Part shown: positions 1-7,237 of the stretch, one piece after another | Position numbering within the stretch: position 1 is the stretch's first letter | Layout of the letters: each line of letters starts with the position of its first letter | Source: an uncultured Eubacteriales bacterium | GTDB lineage: Bacteria > Bacillota > Clostridia > Christensenellales > Aristaeellaceae | Direction: 5' to 3' | Length of the DNA stretch: 45,671 bases | Assembly (NCBI GenBank): GCA_902790015.1 | Contig: CADAQF010000017.1 | Span: 1-45,671 of the forward strand | Made by a program: the position numbers and the translations under genes | Notes under the pieces: model-generated | Seen by the model: only the letters and a program-made list of their open reading frames with translations | What the model was told of the DNA's origin: nothing | The model's database searches: none

Positions 1-5
1 CCCTG

Positions 6-121
6 CAGATTTGCCTGTCGTCCCTTCGGGAGCCAAAGGCCCAGGGCCTGCCGGCCCGTTCTCGCTGAAAACAGGCCACCGGCCTGTTTTCCGGGCGCTG
101 CGAACCCAGACGGCAAATCTG
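6..121. repeat. Dispersed inverted-repeat element, copy 1
   Basis: The element is bounded by 10-base terminal inverted repeats, CAGATTTGCC (6-15) and GGCAAATCTG (112-121). Inside are a GGCC-rich hairpin (about 46-58) and a perfect 10-base stem AAAACAGGCC/GGCCTGTTTT (68-77/81-90) with loop ACC, followed by CCGGGCGCTG. The same layout, with different stem bases, recurs at 205-262, 14991-15040, 15210-15270 and 19890-19972. There is no coding sequence. A further hairpin, GAAATCG/CGATTTC, lies just outside at 129-147. Confidence 0.75.
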
Positions 122-204
122 TAAGGAAGAAATCGCTGCGCGATTTCGTCCTCCCGGCGTACATGCCGCCGCTGCGGATTTCAATCAAGGGTGTTTCCCC
201 CTCC

Positions 205-371
205 AGGGCCTACCGGCCCGTTCGTCGGTGAAAACGATCCACCGGATCGTTTTCCGGGCCCTCCTCACCCCCTCGCCACGGCATCCTGTCCCCGCAACCC
301 CATCGCCCTACGGGTTCGCCTGAGGCGAATCCGCCGAATAAATCGGCGGACTCAGGGGATTGCGGGAACAG
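205..371. repeat. Dispersed inverted-repeat element, copy 2, with three-way junction
   Basis: The left part carries the family hairpin AAAACGATCC/GGATCGTTTT (231-240/244-253, loop ACC) after a GGGCC/GGCCC hairpin. The right part is a near-perfect long stem, 286-301 with 355-371. It encloses two further hairpins, TTCGCC/GGCGAA (315-320/324-329) and TCCGCCG/CGGCGGA (330-336/344-350), so it can fold as a branched structure. I see no open reading frame with a ribosome binding site. The element ends about 75 bases before the xylB promoter. Confidence 0.7.
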
Positions 372-447
372 AATACCAGCCTGGGGCCTCAATGATTATA
401 GGTGAATTGTTACTTTATCCGGTTTTTTTCCGCAGTCGGGCTGACCC

Positions 448-476
448 TTGTATTTTTTGACGGTTTCGTCTATAAT
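448..476 (+). promoter_or_regulatory. Sigma-A-like promoter for xylB
   Basis: A -35 box TTGTAT (448-453), a 17-base spacer and a consensus -10 box TATAAT (471-476). Transcription would start near 483, about 45 bases before the xylB start codon. A TTGACG at 459-464 is only 6 bases from the -10 box and was discounted as the -35. Confidence 0.75.
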
Positions 477-527
477 AGGGGCAGTTGACACAGTTTCAGC
501 ACAAACAGAGAGAAAGGATGAAGCCAT

Positions 528-2054
528 ATGCAGTATCTGATCGGCGTGGACCTCGGAACCAGCGGAACGAAAACCGTATTGTTCGACGAGCTTGGGCAGA
601 CGATCGCGTCCGCCGCTGTCGAATATCCCATGTATCAGCCCCAGAACGGCTGGGCCGAGCAGGAGCCGGAGGACTGGTGGCAGGCGGCCGTGACCACCAT
701 CCGCGCCATTCTGGACAAAAGCCAGGTCGACCCGGCCGATATCGCCGGACTGTCCCTGTCCGGCCAGATGCACGGCCTGGTGCTGACCGGCGACGATCAG
801 CGCGCCCTGGGCCGCGCCATCATCTGGTGCGACGGCCGCACGCAGGACGACTGCGAGGAGTTCACCCGCCTGGTCGGCGGAAGGGAAAGGCTGATACAGA
901 TCAGCGCCAACCCGGCGCTTACCGGCTTCACCGCCGGCAAGATCCTCTGGGAGCGCCGCTGCCAGCCCGAAAAGTGGGCCCTGGCCCGGAAAATCCAGCT
1001 GCCCAAGGACTATGTCCGTCTCCGGCTGACCGGGGAATACTATATGGAAATGAGCGACGCCTCCGGCACGAACCTGCTGGATGTGCCGAACCGCTGCTGG
1101 TCCAAAGAAATCTGCGATAAGATCGGGCTGGACATGGCCATGCTTCCCCCGCTGCTTGAAAGCAGCCAGATCGCCGGCCGCGTCACCGCGGAGGCCGCTG
1201 CGGTCACCGGGCTCAAGGAGGGGATGCCGGTCGTGGCCGGCGCGGGCGACAACATGGCCGCCGCCATCGGCACCGGCGTGGTCGTGCCCGGCAAGGCCTT
1301 CACGACCATCGGCACCAGCGGCGTGGTGTTCGCCCATTCGGACACCGTGCAGATCGACCCCGCCGGACGGGTGCACACGTTCTGCGCCGCCGTGCCGGGC
1401 TGCTATACCGTCATGAGCGCCTCCCTGGCCGCCGGCTATTCCCTCAAATGGACGCGGGACATCTTCTACCAGGCGGAGATCCAGGTGGCCCAGGACATGG
1501 GCACGGATTCCTACGTGCTGATGAACCAGGAGGCCGCCAGGAGCCCCATCGGCGCCAACCGCCTGATCTACCTGCCCTACCTGATGGGCGAACGCTCCCC
1601 CATACTGGACCCGGAGACCCGCGGCGTGTTTTTCGGCCTGACCGGCATGCACACCAAACGGGACATCGTCCGTTCCGTGATGGAGGGCGTCATGTATTCC
1701 CAGTGGCAGAACCTGAACGTGCTGCGCGGCATGCACGTGGCGCCGGAAACCATGCTGGCCTGCGGCGGCGGCGCCAAGAGCCCGTTCTGGCGGCAGATGA
1801 TGGCCGATATGTTCGGCATGCCGGTATCCACCCTGCAGAACACCGAAGGCCCCGCCCTGGGCGCGGCGATACTGGCCGGCGTGGGCACCGGGGTGTTCAG
1901 CGACATCCCCACCGCCTGCAGCAGCCTGCTTAAGGAAGGTGAGCCGCTCATGCCCGATATGGACCGGCATAACCGCTATCAGCCGTTCTTTGAGCTGTAC
2001 CAGTCGCTGTATCCGGCGCTCAAGGACTGCTTCCACCAGCTGAACCAGCTGTAA
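528..2054 (+). CDS. xylB: Xylulokinase (FGGY carbohydrate kinase)
   Basis: Likely phosphorylates D-xylulose to D-xylulose 5-phosphate with ATP, feeding the pentose phosphate pathway in the cytoplasm. The 508-residue length is normal for the family. Motifs visible are the N-terminal phosphate-binding GVDLGTSGTKT with Asp8, the substrate-side segment GLSLSGQMHGLV near residue 80, the catalytic-Asp segment GAGDNMAAAIG near residue 240, GTSGVVFA, and the C-terminal ACGGGAKSPFWRQ. The start follows AGAAAGGATG. It has its own promoter. No xylose isomerase or transporter lies in view, so substrate assignment rests on similarity to XylB; another FGGY kinase (for example ribulokinase) is less likely. 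Confidence 0.93.
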   Translation: MQYLIGVDLGTSGTKTVLFDELGQTIASAAVEYPMYQPQNGWAEQEPEDWWQAAVTTIRAILDKSQVDPADIAGLSLSGQMHGLVLTGDDQRALGRAIIWCDGRTQDDCEEFTRLVGGRERLIQISANPALTGFTAGKILWERRCQPEKWALARKIQLPKDYVRLRLTGEYYMEMSDASGTNLLDVPNRCWSKEICDKIGLDMAMLPPLLESSQIAGRVTAEAAAVTGLKEGMPVVAGAGDNMAAAIGTGVVVPGKAFTTIGTSGVVFAHSDTVQIDPAGRVHTFCAAVPGCYTVMSASLAAGYSLKWTRDIFYQAEIQVAQDMGTDSYVLMNQEAARSPIGANRLIYLPYLMGERSPILDPETRGVFFGLTGMHTKRDIVRSVMEGVMYSQWQNLNVLRGMHVAPETMLACGGGAKSPFWRQMMADMFGMPVSTLQNTEGPALGAAILAGVGTGVFSDIPTACSSLLKEGEPLMPDMDRHNRYQPFFELYQSLYPALKDCFHQLNQL

Positions 2055-2069
2055 GACCACGCTTTTCAT

Positions 2070-2095
2070 CGGGCGGCGGCAATTGCCGCCGCCCG
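2070..2095. repeat. 26-base perfect palindrome between xylB and proC
   Basis: A perfect GC-rich palindrome centred on AATT (GGGCGGCGGC/GCCGCCGCCC arms). There is no T-run after it, so it is not a standard intrinsic terminator. It lies 15 bases after the xylB stop and 14 bases before the proC start, where it could protect mRNA, weaken readthrough or bind a dimeric protein; none of these is shown. Confidence 0.6.
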
Positions 2096-2108
2096 GGAAG
2101 GACATATC

Positions 2109-2915
2109 ATGAAAATCACCATCATCGGCAGCGGGAAAATGGGCTGTGCGATGGCGCTGGGCCTCATGCGCGCGCAGCCTGCCGGCCTTGAAGGCCTGAC
2201 CATGACCAACCGCACGGGCAACCCGCCCGCAACGCTCAAGGACCTGACGGACATCCGCTGGACCAAAGACAACCGCGAAGCCTGCCGGAACGCCGATTTT
2301 ATCGTGCTGGCCGTGCTGCCCCAGCAGTACGAAGAGGTGCTGAGCGACGTTTCCGCGGCGGCGCCGGACGGGGCCTGCCTGCTTTCCATCGCCCCCGGGT
2401 ATTCGGTAGAACGGCTGACTTCGCTTACGGGGGGACGGTTTTCCGTCGTACGCGCGATGCCCAACACGCCCGCTATGATCGGCCGGGGCATGATCGCCGT
2501 GTGTGAAAACCCGGCAGTCCCCTCCCGGCAGTTTGAGGAGGCGGTGTCCATTTTGTCCGTGCTCGGACAGACCGAGATCATCCAGGAAAGCCAGCTCAAC
2601 GCGGTCATCGGCATCAGCGGAAGCGCGCCGGCGTATCTGTTCGTCTTCCTGGACGCGCTGGCCGACGCCGGGGTGCTGGGGGGGCTGCACCGGAAGCAGG
2701 CCGTGCGCATGGCCGTGCAGACGATGCTCGGCGCAGCCGAGCTGGCCAAAGAAACCGCTCTTTCCCCGGCGGAGCTCAGGGACATGGTCTGTTCCCCCGC
2801 CGGAACCACCATCGAGGCGGTCGCCGCGCTGGAAAAAAACGGGCTGCGTTCCGCCGTGATCGAAGCTGCCCGCGCCGCCATGGAAAAGGCGGACAGGATG
2901 GGCAAAAAGCGCTGA
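2109..2915 (+). CDS. proC: Pyrroline-5-carboxylate reductase
   Basis: Catalyses the last step of proline synthesis, reducing 1-pyrroline-5-carboxylate with NAD(P)H. The 268-residue protein has the N-terminal dinucleotide-binding IIGSGKMG (residues 4-11), the VVRAMPNTPAMIGRG segment around residues 115-130, and the ProC signature around GSAPAYLFVFLDALADAGV followed by MVCSPAGTTIEAV. The start follows GGAAGGACATATC. It lies 54 bases after xylB with the palindrome at 2070-2095 between, so cotranscription is possible. No proA or proB is in the window. Confidence 0.95.
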   Translation: MKITIIGSGKMGCAMALGLMRAQPAGLEGLTMTNRTGNPPATLKDLTDIRWTKDNREACRNADFIVLAVLPQQYEEVLSDVSAAAPDGACLLSIAPGYSVERLTSLTGGRFSVVRAMPNTPAMIGRGMIAVCENPAVPSRQFEEAVSILSVLGQTEIIQESQLNAVIGISGSAPAYLFVFLDALADAGVLGGLHRKQAVRMAVQTMLGAAELAKETALSPAELRDMVCSPAGTTIEAVAALEKNGLRSAVIEAARAAMEKADRMGKKR

Positions 2916-3017
2916 CGCGGTTTCGTTCAGCAAGCGTAAAGGCCACCTGCGAGGGATCACGGCGTTTCTCCTCCCTGCCTTCATGATCGGACATATTTCA
3001 GAGTTTAAGGATATTTT

Positions 3018-3455
3018 ATGCGCAAAAACGTCATTATGACCGTCACCGGCTGCACCAAGCGGGACGGGTTTCCCGAGGATGTGGTCAAGCTGTTCACCAC
3101 CGGGTTTCTGAGCGGGGATGAGAACGGCTGGCGGCTCAGATACACGGAGACAGACCCGGATACCAGCGAGCGCAGCCACGTCACCCTGCGGATGGAAAAC
3201 CGCAGCATTTCCATGTCGCGCGACGGCACGGGCAGCACCCTCATGCATTTCAGCCCCGGCCAGCGCTTTGAGGGGATGTATCAGACCCCCTACGGCGACC
3301 TGAACATCGGCATTTTTCCCAACGAGGTGAGCTACCGGGTGGGCAGCGGGGACGGCGAGATCGACCTGAGCTACCGGCTGGACATCCAGGGCGAATACTC
3401 CGGGGACAGGGAGCTGCACATCCGCTTCGCGGACAAGAACGCGCCCCGCGCATGA
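3018..3455 (+). CDS. DUF1934 family protein (YwiB-like)
   Basis: A 145-residue cytoplasmic protein of the DUF1934 beta-barrel family, recognised from the order of short strands and the segments SISMSRDGTGSTLMHFSPGQRFEGMYQTPYGDLNIGI and LSYRLDIQGEYSG. Function is unknown. In many Bacillota this gene sits directly before argS; here that position is taken by an unrecognised 167-residue protein whose start overlaps this stop codon (ATGA). The start follows TTTAAGGATATTTT. Confidence 0.8.
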   Translation: MRKNVIMTVTGCTKRDGFPEDVVKLFTTGFLSGDENGWRLRYTETDPDTSERSHVTLRMENRSISMSRDGTGSTLMHFSPGQRFEGMYQTPYGDLNIGIFPNEVSYRVGSGDGEIDLSYRLDIQGEYSGDRELHIRFADKNAPRA

Positions 3456-3955
3456 TGACCCCGGAGGACATCCGTCAAAGCGCCGCAGAATGCCTGGACG
3501 CCGGCCTGCTTCGCTGGGCGAGGGAGGACGGCTTCCTGCTGGTATCGGACGACCCGCGCAGGCAGAAGGACACCCGGAGCGCGGACGAGGCGCTCCTGAA
3601 AGCCGGTTTTTGCTTCCATATAGCGCAGAGCCTGAGATATATAGACCCGGGAGCGGACTTATGGCAAAGAATCATGCGGGAAGCGCCCGAAGAAGCGCTC
3701 ACAGGAGAGGAAAGCTGTTCCCCCGCGCTTTTTTCCCTTGCTTTAAGGCTTCTGGCCGTTTATGTACCGCCTGAAGCGCAGCCCGTGCTGCCGCTCAGGA
3801 TCGTGCTGAAGGCCGCCGCGCTCAATGACCCCGACCTGGTGAGCCGCCGCCTTCCGCCGCTTTTAGCCGCGCTGCTGCGCGAAAAACGCCCCATGCCCCA
3901 TGCCGCCGGGCAGTACCTGGCCTGGGCGATACATCACATCTTTCCGGAGGTATGA
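3452..3955 (+). CDS. Hypothetical protein, 167 residues
   Basis: I do not recognise this family. It starts within the stop codon of the DUF1934 gene (ATGA overlap), so it is probably translationally coupled. The sequence is mostly helical in character, acidic and alanine/leucine-rich, with no signal peptide or membrane segment. Features include ESCSPALFSLALRLLAVYVPP in the middle and LLAALLREKRPMPHAAGQYLAWAIHHIF at the end. Its place downstream of DUF1934 matches the usual slot of argS, but I see no aminoacyl-tRNA synthetase motif. Coding is supported by the coupling and by continuity with the downstream gene. Confidence 0.7.
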   Translation: MMTPEDIRQSAAECLDAGLLRWAREDGFLLVSDDPRRQKDTRSADEALLKAGFCFHIAQSLRYIDPGADLWQRIMREAPEEALTGEESCSPALFSLALRLLAVYVPPEAQPVLPLRIVLKAAALNDPDLVSRRLPPLLAALLREKRPMPHAAGQYLAWAIHHIFPEV

Positions 3956-3960
3956 ACCAC

Positions 3961-4605
3961 ATGCTGATCACCTGGAGGGGACATTCCGAATTTCTGCTGG
4001 AAAGCGCGGCCGGGTACCGTATCCTGACTGACCCGTTCGACGATCACGTGGGCTATCCGATGCGCCGGGTCGACGCGGACGCGGCGCTGGTTTCCCACGG
4101 GCACGGCGACCACAGCTATACAGAAAAGATCAACGGCACCCCCCTGGTGCTGAACGCGCCCGGCAGGACGGAGCTGGCCGAAGGCGTTGCCGTCACGTCC
4201 GTTGAAGGCTTCCACGACGACGAACAGGGGCAGAAGAGAGGAAAGACCCTGCTGTCCCTGATCGAAATGGACGGGCTCAGGCTCGTGCACCTGGGCGACC
4301 TGGGGTGCGGGCTCAGCGAAGAGCAGCGGGAACTGCTGAACGGGCCCGATATCCTGATGATCCCCGTGGGCGGCTTTTTCACCATCGACGGGGAGGCCGC
4401 CGCCCGGATATGCGAAAGCCTCTCCCCCAGGGTGATACTGCCCATGCACTATAAGACCCGCTATAACGAAAGCTGGCCCATCACCGGGCCGGAGCCTTTC
4501 CTCAAGGCCCTGGGCGGGCCGGAGCCCGTGACCGTGCCCCTGCTGCGCGTGACAAAGGAGGACATCTCCTGCCAGCCGCGGATCGTTTTCTTCAATCTTC
4601 CCTGA
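3961..4605 (+). CDS. MBL-fold metallo-hydrolase (UPF0173/UlaG-like)
   Basis: A metallo-beta-lactamase-fold hydrolase of about 214 residues. The metal site is seen as SHGHGDHSYTEK near residue 45, LVHLGDLGCG near residue 105 and the late LPMHYKTRYN. The substrate is unknown; short proteins of this type are often annotated as Zn-dependent hydrolases. An upstream ATG at 3952 overlaps the previous stop, but it lies 1 base from GGAGG, whereas this ATG is 10 bases away, so this start is preferred. A similar, longer protein is encoded at 7238-8059. Confidence 0.8.
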   Translation: MLITWRGHSEFLLESAAGYRILTDPFDDHVGYPMRRVDADAALVSHGHGDHSYTEKINGTPLVLNAPGRTELAEGVAVTSVEGFHDDEQGQKRGKTLLSLIEMDGLRLVHLGDLGCGLSEEQRELLNGPDILMIPVGGFFTIDGEAAARICESLSPRVILPMHYKTRYNESWPITGPEPFLKALGGPEPVTVPLLRVTKEDISCQPRIVFFNLP

Positions 4606-4631
4606 ATCGCTTTTCCGGAGGTCTTCCGCAC

Positions 4632-5384
4632 ATGAAAAGACTGCTGACCCTTCTGATCTGCCTGAGCCTGCTTGCGCCCGCGGCCGCCCTGGGCGGGGAG
4701 GAAACGCCCCTGAGGGGCTATGCTGAGGGGGAAGGGTATATCTACGTGAACCTGGGCCGCTATCCTCAGACCAAGGAGGGCGAGGTGCAGCCGATCCTGT
4801 GGCGCGTGCTGGTCGCGGACGCGGAGACTGCCTATCTGTGCAGCGAATACATCCTGTTTGCGCGGGAATTGCATCATTCGCTGACCGAGTACGCCAAGAT
4901 AGGCTCCGATTTCGGGCAGACGGACCTGTGCAAATACCTCAACGGGGAATTTTCGGCGGAGGCCTTCACGGAGGAAGAGCTTCAGATGCTGCAGGTCAAC
5001 GGGACCTTCGGCAAGGTATTCCTTTTGACCTCGCAGGACGTCAAAAACCAGAATATCGGCATGGGCGAAAAGACCAACACCCGCTATTCGGACGGGCTGC
5101 GCGCCTGGGGCACCCCGTACGCGGCGGAAAACGGGCTGTTCGTTTACCTGGCCAAATACGGAAAGACCAGCCCCTACTGGGTGCTGGACCAGTCCACGAC
5201 GGACAAACGGCACGGGCGCTGCACCAAGGCTTCCGCGGTGCTGGGCCATATCGAGTGCGGACGGGACAACGAGGGCGTCCGCCCCGCCGTCTATCTGGAT
5301 ATGAACAGCTTCATGATCGCGGCGGGCAGCGGGACGAAGGACGACCCGTATCTCCTCACGCCCAAAGAACCGCAGGCGGAATAA
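4632..5384 (+). CDS. Secreted DUF6273-domain protein
   Basis: A 250-residue exported protein. Residues 1-21 form a signal peptide (KR, hydrophobic LLTLLICLSLLAPAAALG). The rest matches the DUF6273 pattern: YVNLGRYPQT, ILWRVL, a central KYLNGEFSAEAFTEEE segment, LLTSQDV, and a closing EGVRPAVYLDMNS. Such domains are common on surface proteins of gut Clostridia, probably carbohydrate- or protein-binding; the function is unknown. The start follows GGAGG at good spacing. It is followed 18 bases later by the NlpC/P60-like gene, suggesting a two-gene envelope unit. Confidence 0.75.
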   Translation: MKRLLTLLICLSLLAPAAALGGEETPLRGYAEGEGYIYVNLGRYPQTKEGEVQPILWRVLVADAETAYLCSEYILFARELHHSLTEYAKIGSDFGQTDLCKYLNGEFSAEAFTEEELQMLQVNGTFGKVFLLTSQDVKNQNIGMGEKTNTRYSDGLRAWGTPYAAENGLFVYLAKYGKTSPYWVLDQSTTDKRHGRCTKASAVLGHIECGRDNEGVRPAVYLDMNSFMIAAGSGTKDDPYLLTPKEPQAE

Positions 5385-5402
5385 GCAAACGGAGGTGGTT
5401 TC

Positions 5403-6353
5403 ATGCGCCGCGCAACGGCCTGGATCCTGGCGCTGATCCTGCTCGCGCCCCTGAGCGCTTTGGGGGAGCAGTACAATTTCGATCTGTATTATCAGCAGCA
5501 TCCCTTCCGCATGCCCGGGCCGGCCGAGGAGTTTTCCCTGAACGACCGCATCACCATCCGCAACCAGGGGTCGGTGGAACGCTCGCCCTATCTGGACGCC
5601 GCCTTCACCATGCTGGAGGAGGGCAATCCTTTCCTTGAACGGTACAACCTGATCACCGGCGCGGGGGTGGAGCCTTATTTCGACTTCGGCGTGCCTTATT
5701 TCCTGGGAGGGTCCCGGTTCCTGACCCTGTCCACCCATATGCCGGACTATACGGTGTACAAGGCCTGGCAGGATTCCTGGTACTACCGCAAGGACGTCAA
5801 TTACCTCTACGGCTTCGACTGCATCGGCTTCACCCGCTGGGTATGGCAGACCTGCGGAAGGGGACGGCACGACTCCATTTCGGACCTGCTCCTCAAATCC
5901 GCCAAGGAAGCCGTATTCAGCAGCGCCGGGCAGCAGATGCCCGGATGGACGCAGCTTTCAAAAGAGCTTAAGCCCGGCGCCCTAATCGCCATGATGCACC
6001 CCAATTACCATATCGCCATGTACATAGGCACCCTGCGCCAGTTTGGCTACACGGCCCGCCAGGTGCCGGAGCTGAGCGCTTATCTTGACTATCCGCTGGT
6101 CATCCATTCCTCCGTCAACTGCTCCATCTCCACCCGCTTCATGTACGTCCTGACCTCGGGCGACCCGCATTATAACGGCGTGACCGTGACCGACGGCGGG
6201 GTGTGCGTGTCCATCCTGGGCGTGCCACAGGACGAGGTGCCCAACGAGTATTACCAGGAGGATCAGCTGACCAGCTGGTTCGAGCTGCCGGACGGCACGT
6301 GGCTGACGGCGCTGGATTACAGCAACATCACCCAGTACGCGTGGTATCAGTAA
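5403..6353 (+). CDS. Secreted NlpC/P60-like cysteine peptidase
   Basis: A 316-residue exported protein with a signal peptide (residues 1-21). The segment YGFDCIGFTRWVWQTC near residues 138-153 resembles the NlpC/P60 catalytic 'DCSGF' block, and NYHIAMYIG near residues 200-208 supplies the catalytic His. A third polar residue may come from VIHSSVNCS. NlpC/P60 enzymes cut cell-wall peptides, so a role in peptidoglycan turnover is likely but inferred. The N-terminal 130 residues are unrecognised. The start is 5 bases after GGAGGTGG, and a strong terminator follows the gene. Confidence 0.7.
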   Translation: MRRATAWILALILLAPLSALGEQYNFDLYYQQHPFRMPGPAEEFSLNDRITIRNQGSVERSPYLDAAFTMLEEGNPFLERYNLITGAGVEPYFDFGVPYFLGGSRFLTLSTHMPDYTVYKAWQDSWYYRKDVNYLYGFDCIGFTRWVWQTCGRGRHDSISDLLLKSAKEAVFSSAGQQMPGWTQLSKELKPGALIAMMHPNYHIAMYIGTLRQFGYTARQVPELSAYLDYPLVIHSSVNCSISTRFMYVLTSGDPHYNGVTVTDGGVCVSILGVPQDEVPNEYYQEDQLTSWFELPDGTWLTALDYSNITQYAWYQ

Positions 6354-6361
6354 ACCCGTAT

Positions 6362-6406
6362 ACAGTGAAAACGCCTCTCCGGCAGCCGGAGAGGCGTTTT
6401 CACTGT
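6362..6406. terminator. Bidirectional intrinsic terminator
   Basis: A 22-base perfect inverted repeat (arms 6362-6383 and 6385-6406) whose right arm contains CGTTTT and left arm AAAACG, so it works as a stem with U-rich end in both directions. It lies between the convergent NlpC/P60-like gene and the lamin-tail gene. Confidence 0.85.
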
Positions 6407-6418
6407 GATATGAACGGT

Positions 6419-6943
6419 TTAAAACTCGTTTTCCGCGCCGGGCGTGGGAATCTCGCTCTTGGCCCAGGAACCGTCGGGCTTTTTGGCCCAGGATACGTCC
6501 TTGGTCTGCAGGTCGAAGCGGACGATGTCAAGGATCACGCCCTGGTAGGAGAGCACCGCCTTTTCGCCGTCGGCGCTGAGCTTGAAGGCGGTATGGATCT
6601 CCAGGGTGCCGTCGTCCAGGGTAACCACGCGCTCCTCACCCGAGCAGAAGACGATCAGGAACCCGCCGGCGGGCAGCACGACGCCCTCCGGGAAGACGAT
6701 TTTTTCCAGGTTCTTCTTGCCGTCGGACAGGCACAGGCCGCTCAGGTCGATATCCTCGTCCGATTCGTTTTTGAGCTCGATCCAGTCCGGCGATTCGCCG
6801 GCGCTGTCGCGGAGGGAATCCCCGTTGGAGGCCATGATCTCGTTGACCTTGACGGAGGCGAAATCCCGCGTGACGGCGAGAGAGGGAACGGAAAGCGCGG
6901 TCAGAAGCACACACACGAGCGCGAGGGAAAGAAGCTTTTTCAT
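6419..6943 (-). CDS. Secreted lamin-tail-domain protein
   Basis: A 174-residue exported protein: signal peptide MKKLLSLALVCVLLTALSVPSLA, then a single lamin tail (LTD) beta-sandwich domain covering nearly the whole mature chain (VKVNEIMASNGDSLRDSAGESPDWIELKNESDEDIDLSGLCLSDG, then FPEGVVLPAGGFLIVFCSG and ISTP-like ending EIPTPGAENEF). Bacterial LTDs usually decorate larger nucleases or CotH proteins as binding modules; a stand-alone small secreted LTD is likely a surface-binding protein. The start is about 10 bases after AGGAG. The role is unknown. Confidence 0.8.
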   Translation of the reverse strand: MKKLLSLALVCVLLTALSVPSLAVTRDFASVKVNEIMASNGDSLRDSAGESPDWIELKNESDEDIDLSGLCLSDGKKNLEKIVFPEGVVLPAGGFLIVFCSGEERVVTLDDGTLEIHTAFKLSADGEKAVLSYQGVILDIVRFDLQTKDVSWAKKPDGSWAKSEIPTPGAENEF

Positions 6944-6996
6944 ATGGCAGAACTCCTGTCTTTCAGATGATCGGGGAGACGCCGCCCCCTGTTGTA

Positions 6997-7156
6997 TACT
7001 GAATTTCGTCTAAAAGATATACAGATGTGGGGATGAATTTTGCGTCAGGTCAAGGAAGATGACCGAAAGCGTACCCGAAGGTACGGTGAGGGAGTCTGAC
7101 GCAGAACTGGCGCAAAAGACGCACACAGATGTGCATCGGTTAGACGAAATTCAGTA
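6997..7156. repeat. Structured repeat element, copy 1 (possible ncRNA)
   Basis: A 160-base element closed by a 17-base perfect terminal inverted repeat, TACTGAATTTCGTCTAA / its complement (6997-7013 and 7140-7156). Inside, GCGTCAG/CTGACGC (7042-7048/7096-7102) closes a branched core holding GGTCA/TGACC and a GTACC-CGAA-GGTAC hairpin with flanks CGAAAGC and GGTGAGG. Right of the core are GGCGCA...GACGC and GCACA-CAGA-TGTGC. The core and right part recur at 31084-31222. It could be a structured RNA or a non-autonomous mobile element; no coding potential is seen. Confidence 0.7.
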
Positions 7157-7169
7157 ATATTATGCCATA

Positions 7170-7185
7170 CCGGACGGCCGTCCGG
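7170..7185. repeat. 16-base perfect palindrome
   Basis: CCGGACGGCCGTCCGG sits between the structured repeat and the stop codon of the UlaG-like gene. It may form part of that gene's 3' end, but no adjacent T-run makes it a clear terminator. Confidence 0.45.
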
Positions 7186-7237
7186 CAAGGGAAAAAACGC
7201 CGGGAGATTGTAAAAACGCCGCTGGATCGTAAAAAGC

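Noticed and set aside
459..476. TTGACG at 459 as the -35 box for xylB
   Set aside because: It is too close to the TATAAT; TTGTAT at 448 gives the proper 17-base spacing.
396..3419. A 1007-codon open frame on the minus strand across xylB, proC and the DUF1934 gene
   Set aside because: It is antisense to three well-supported genes, is low-complexity (His/Gly/Val-rich), and has no recognisable domain; high GC content makes such shadows common.
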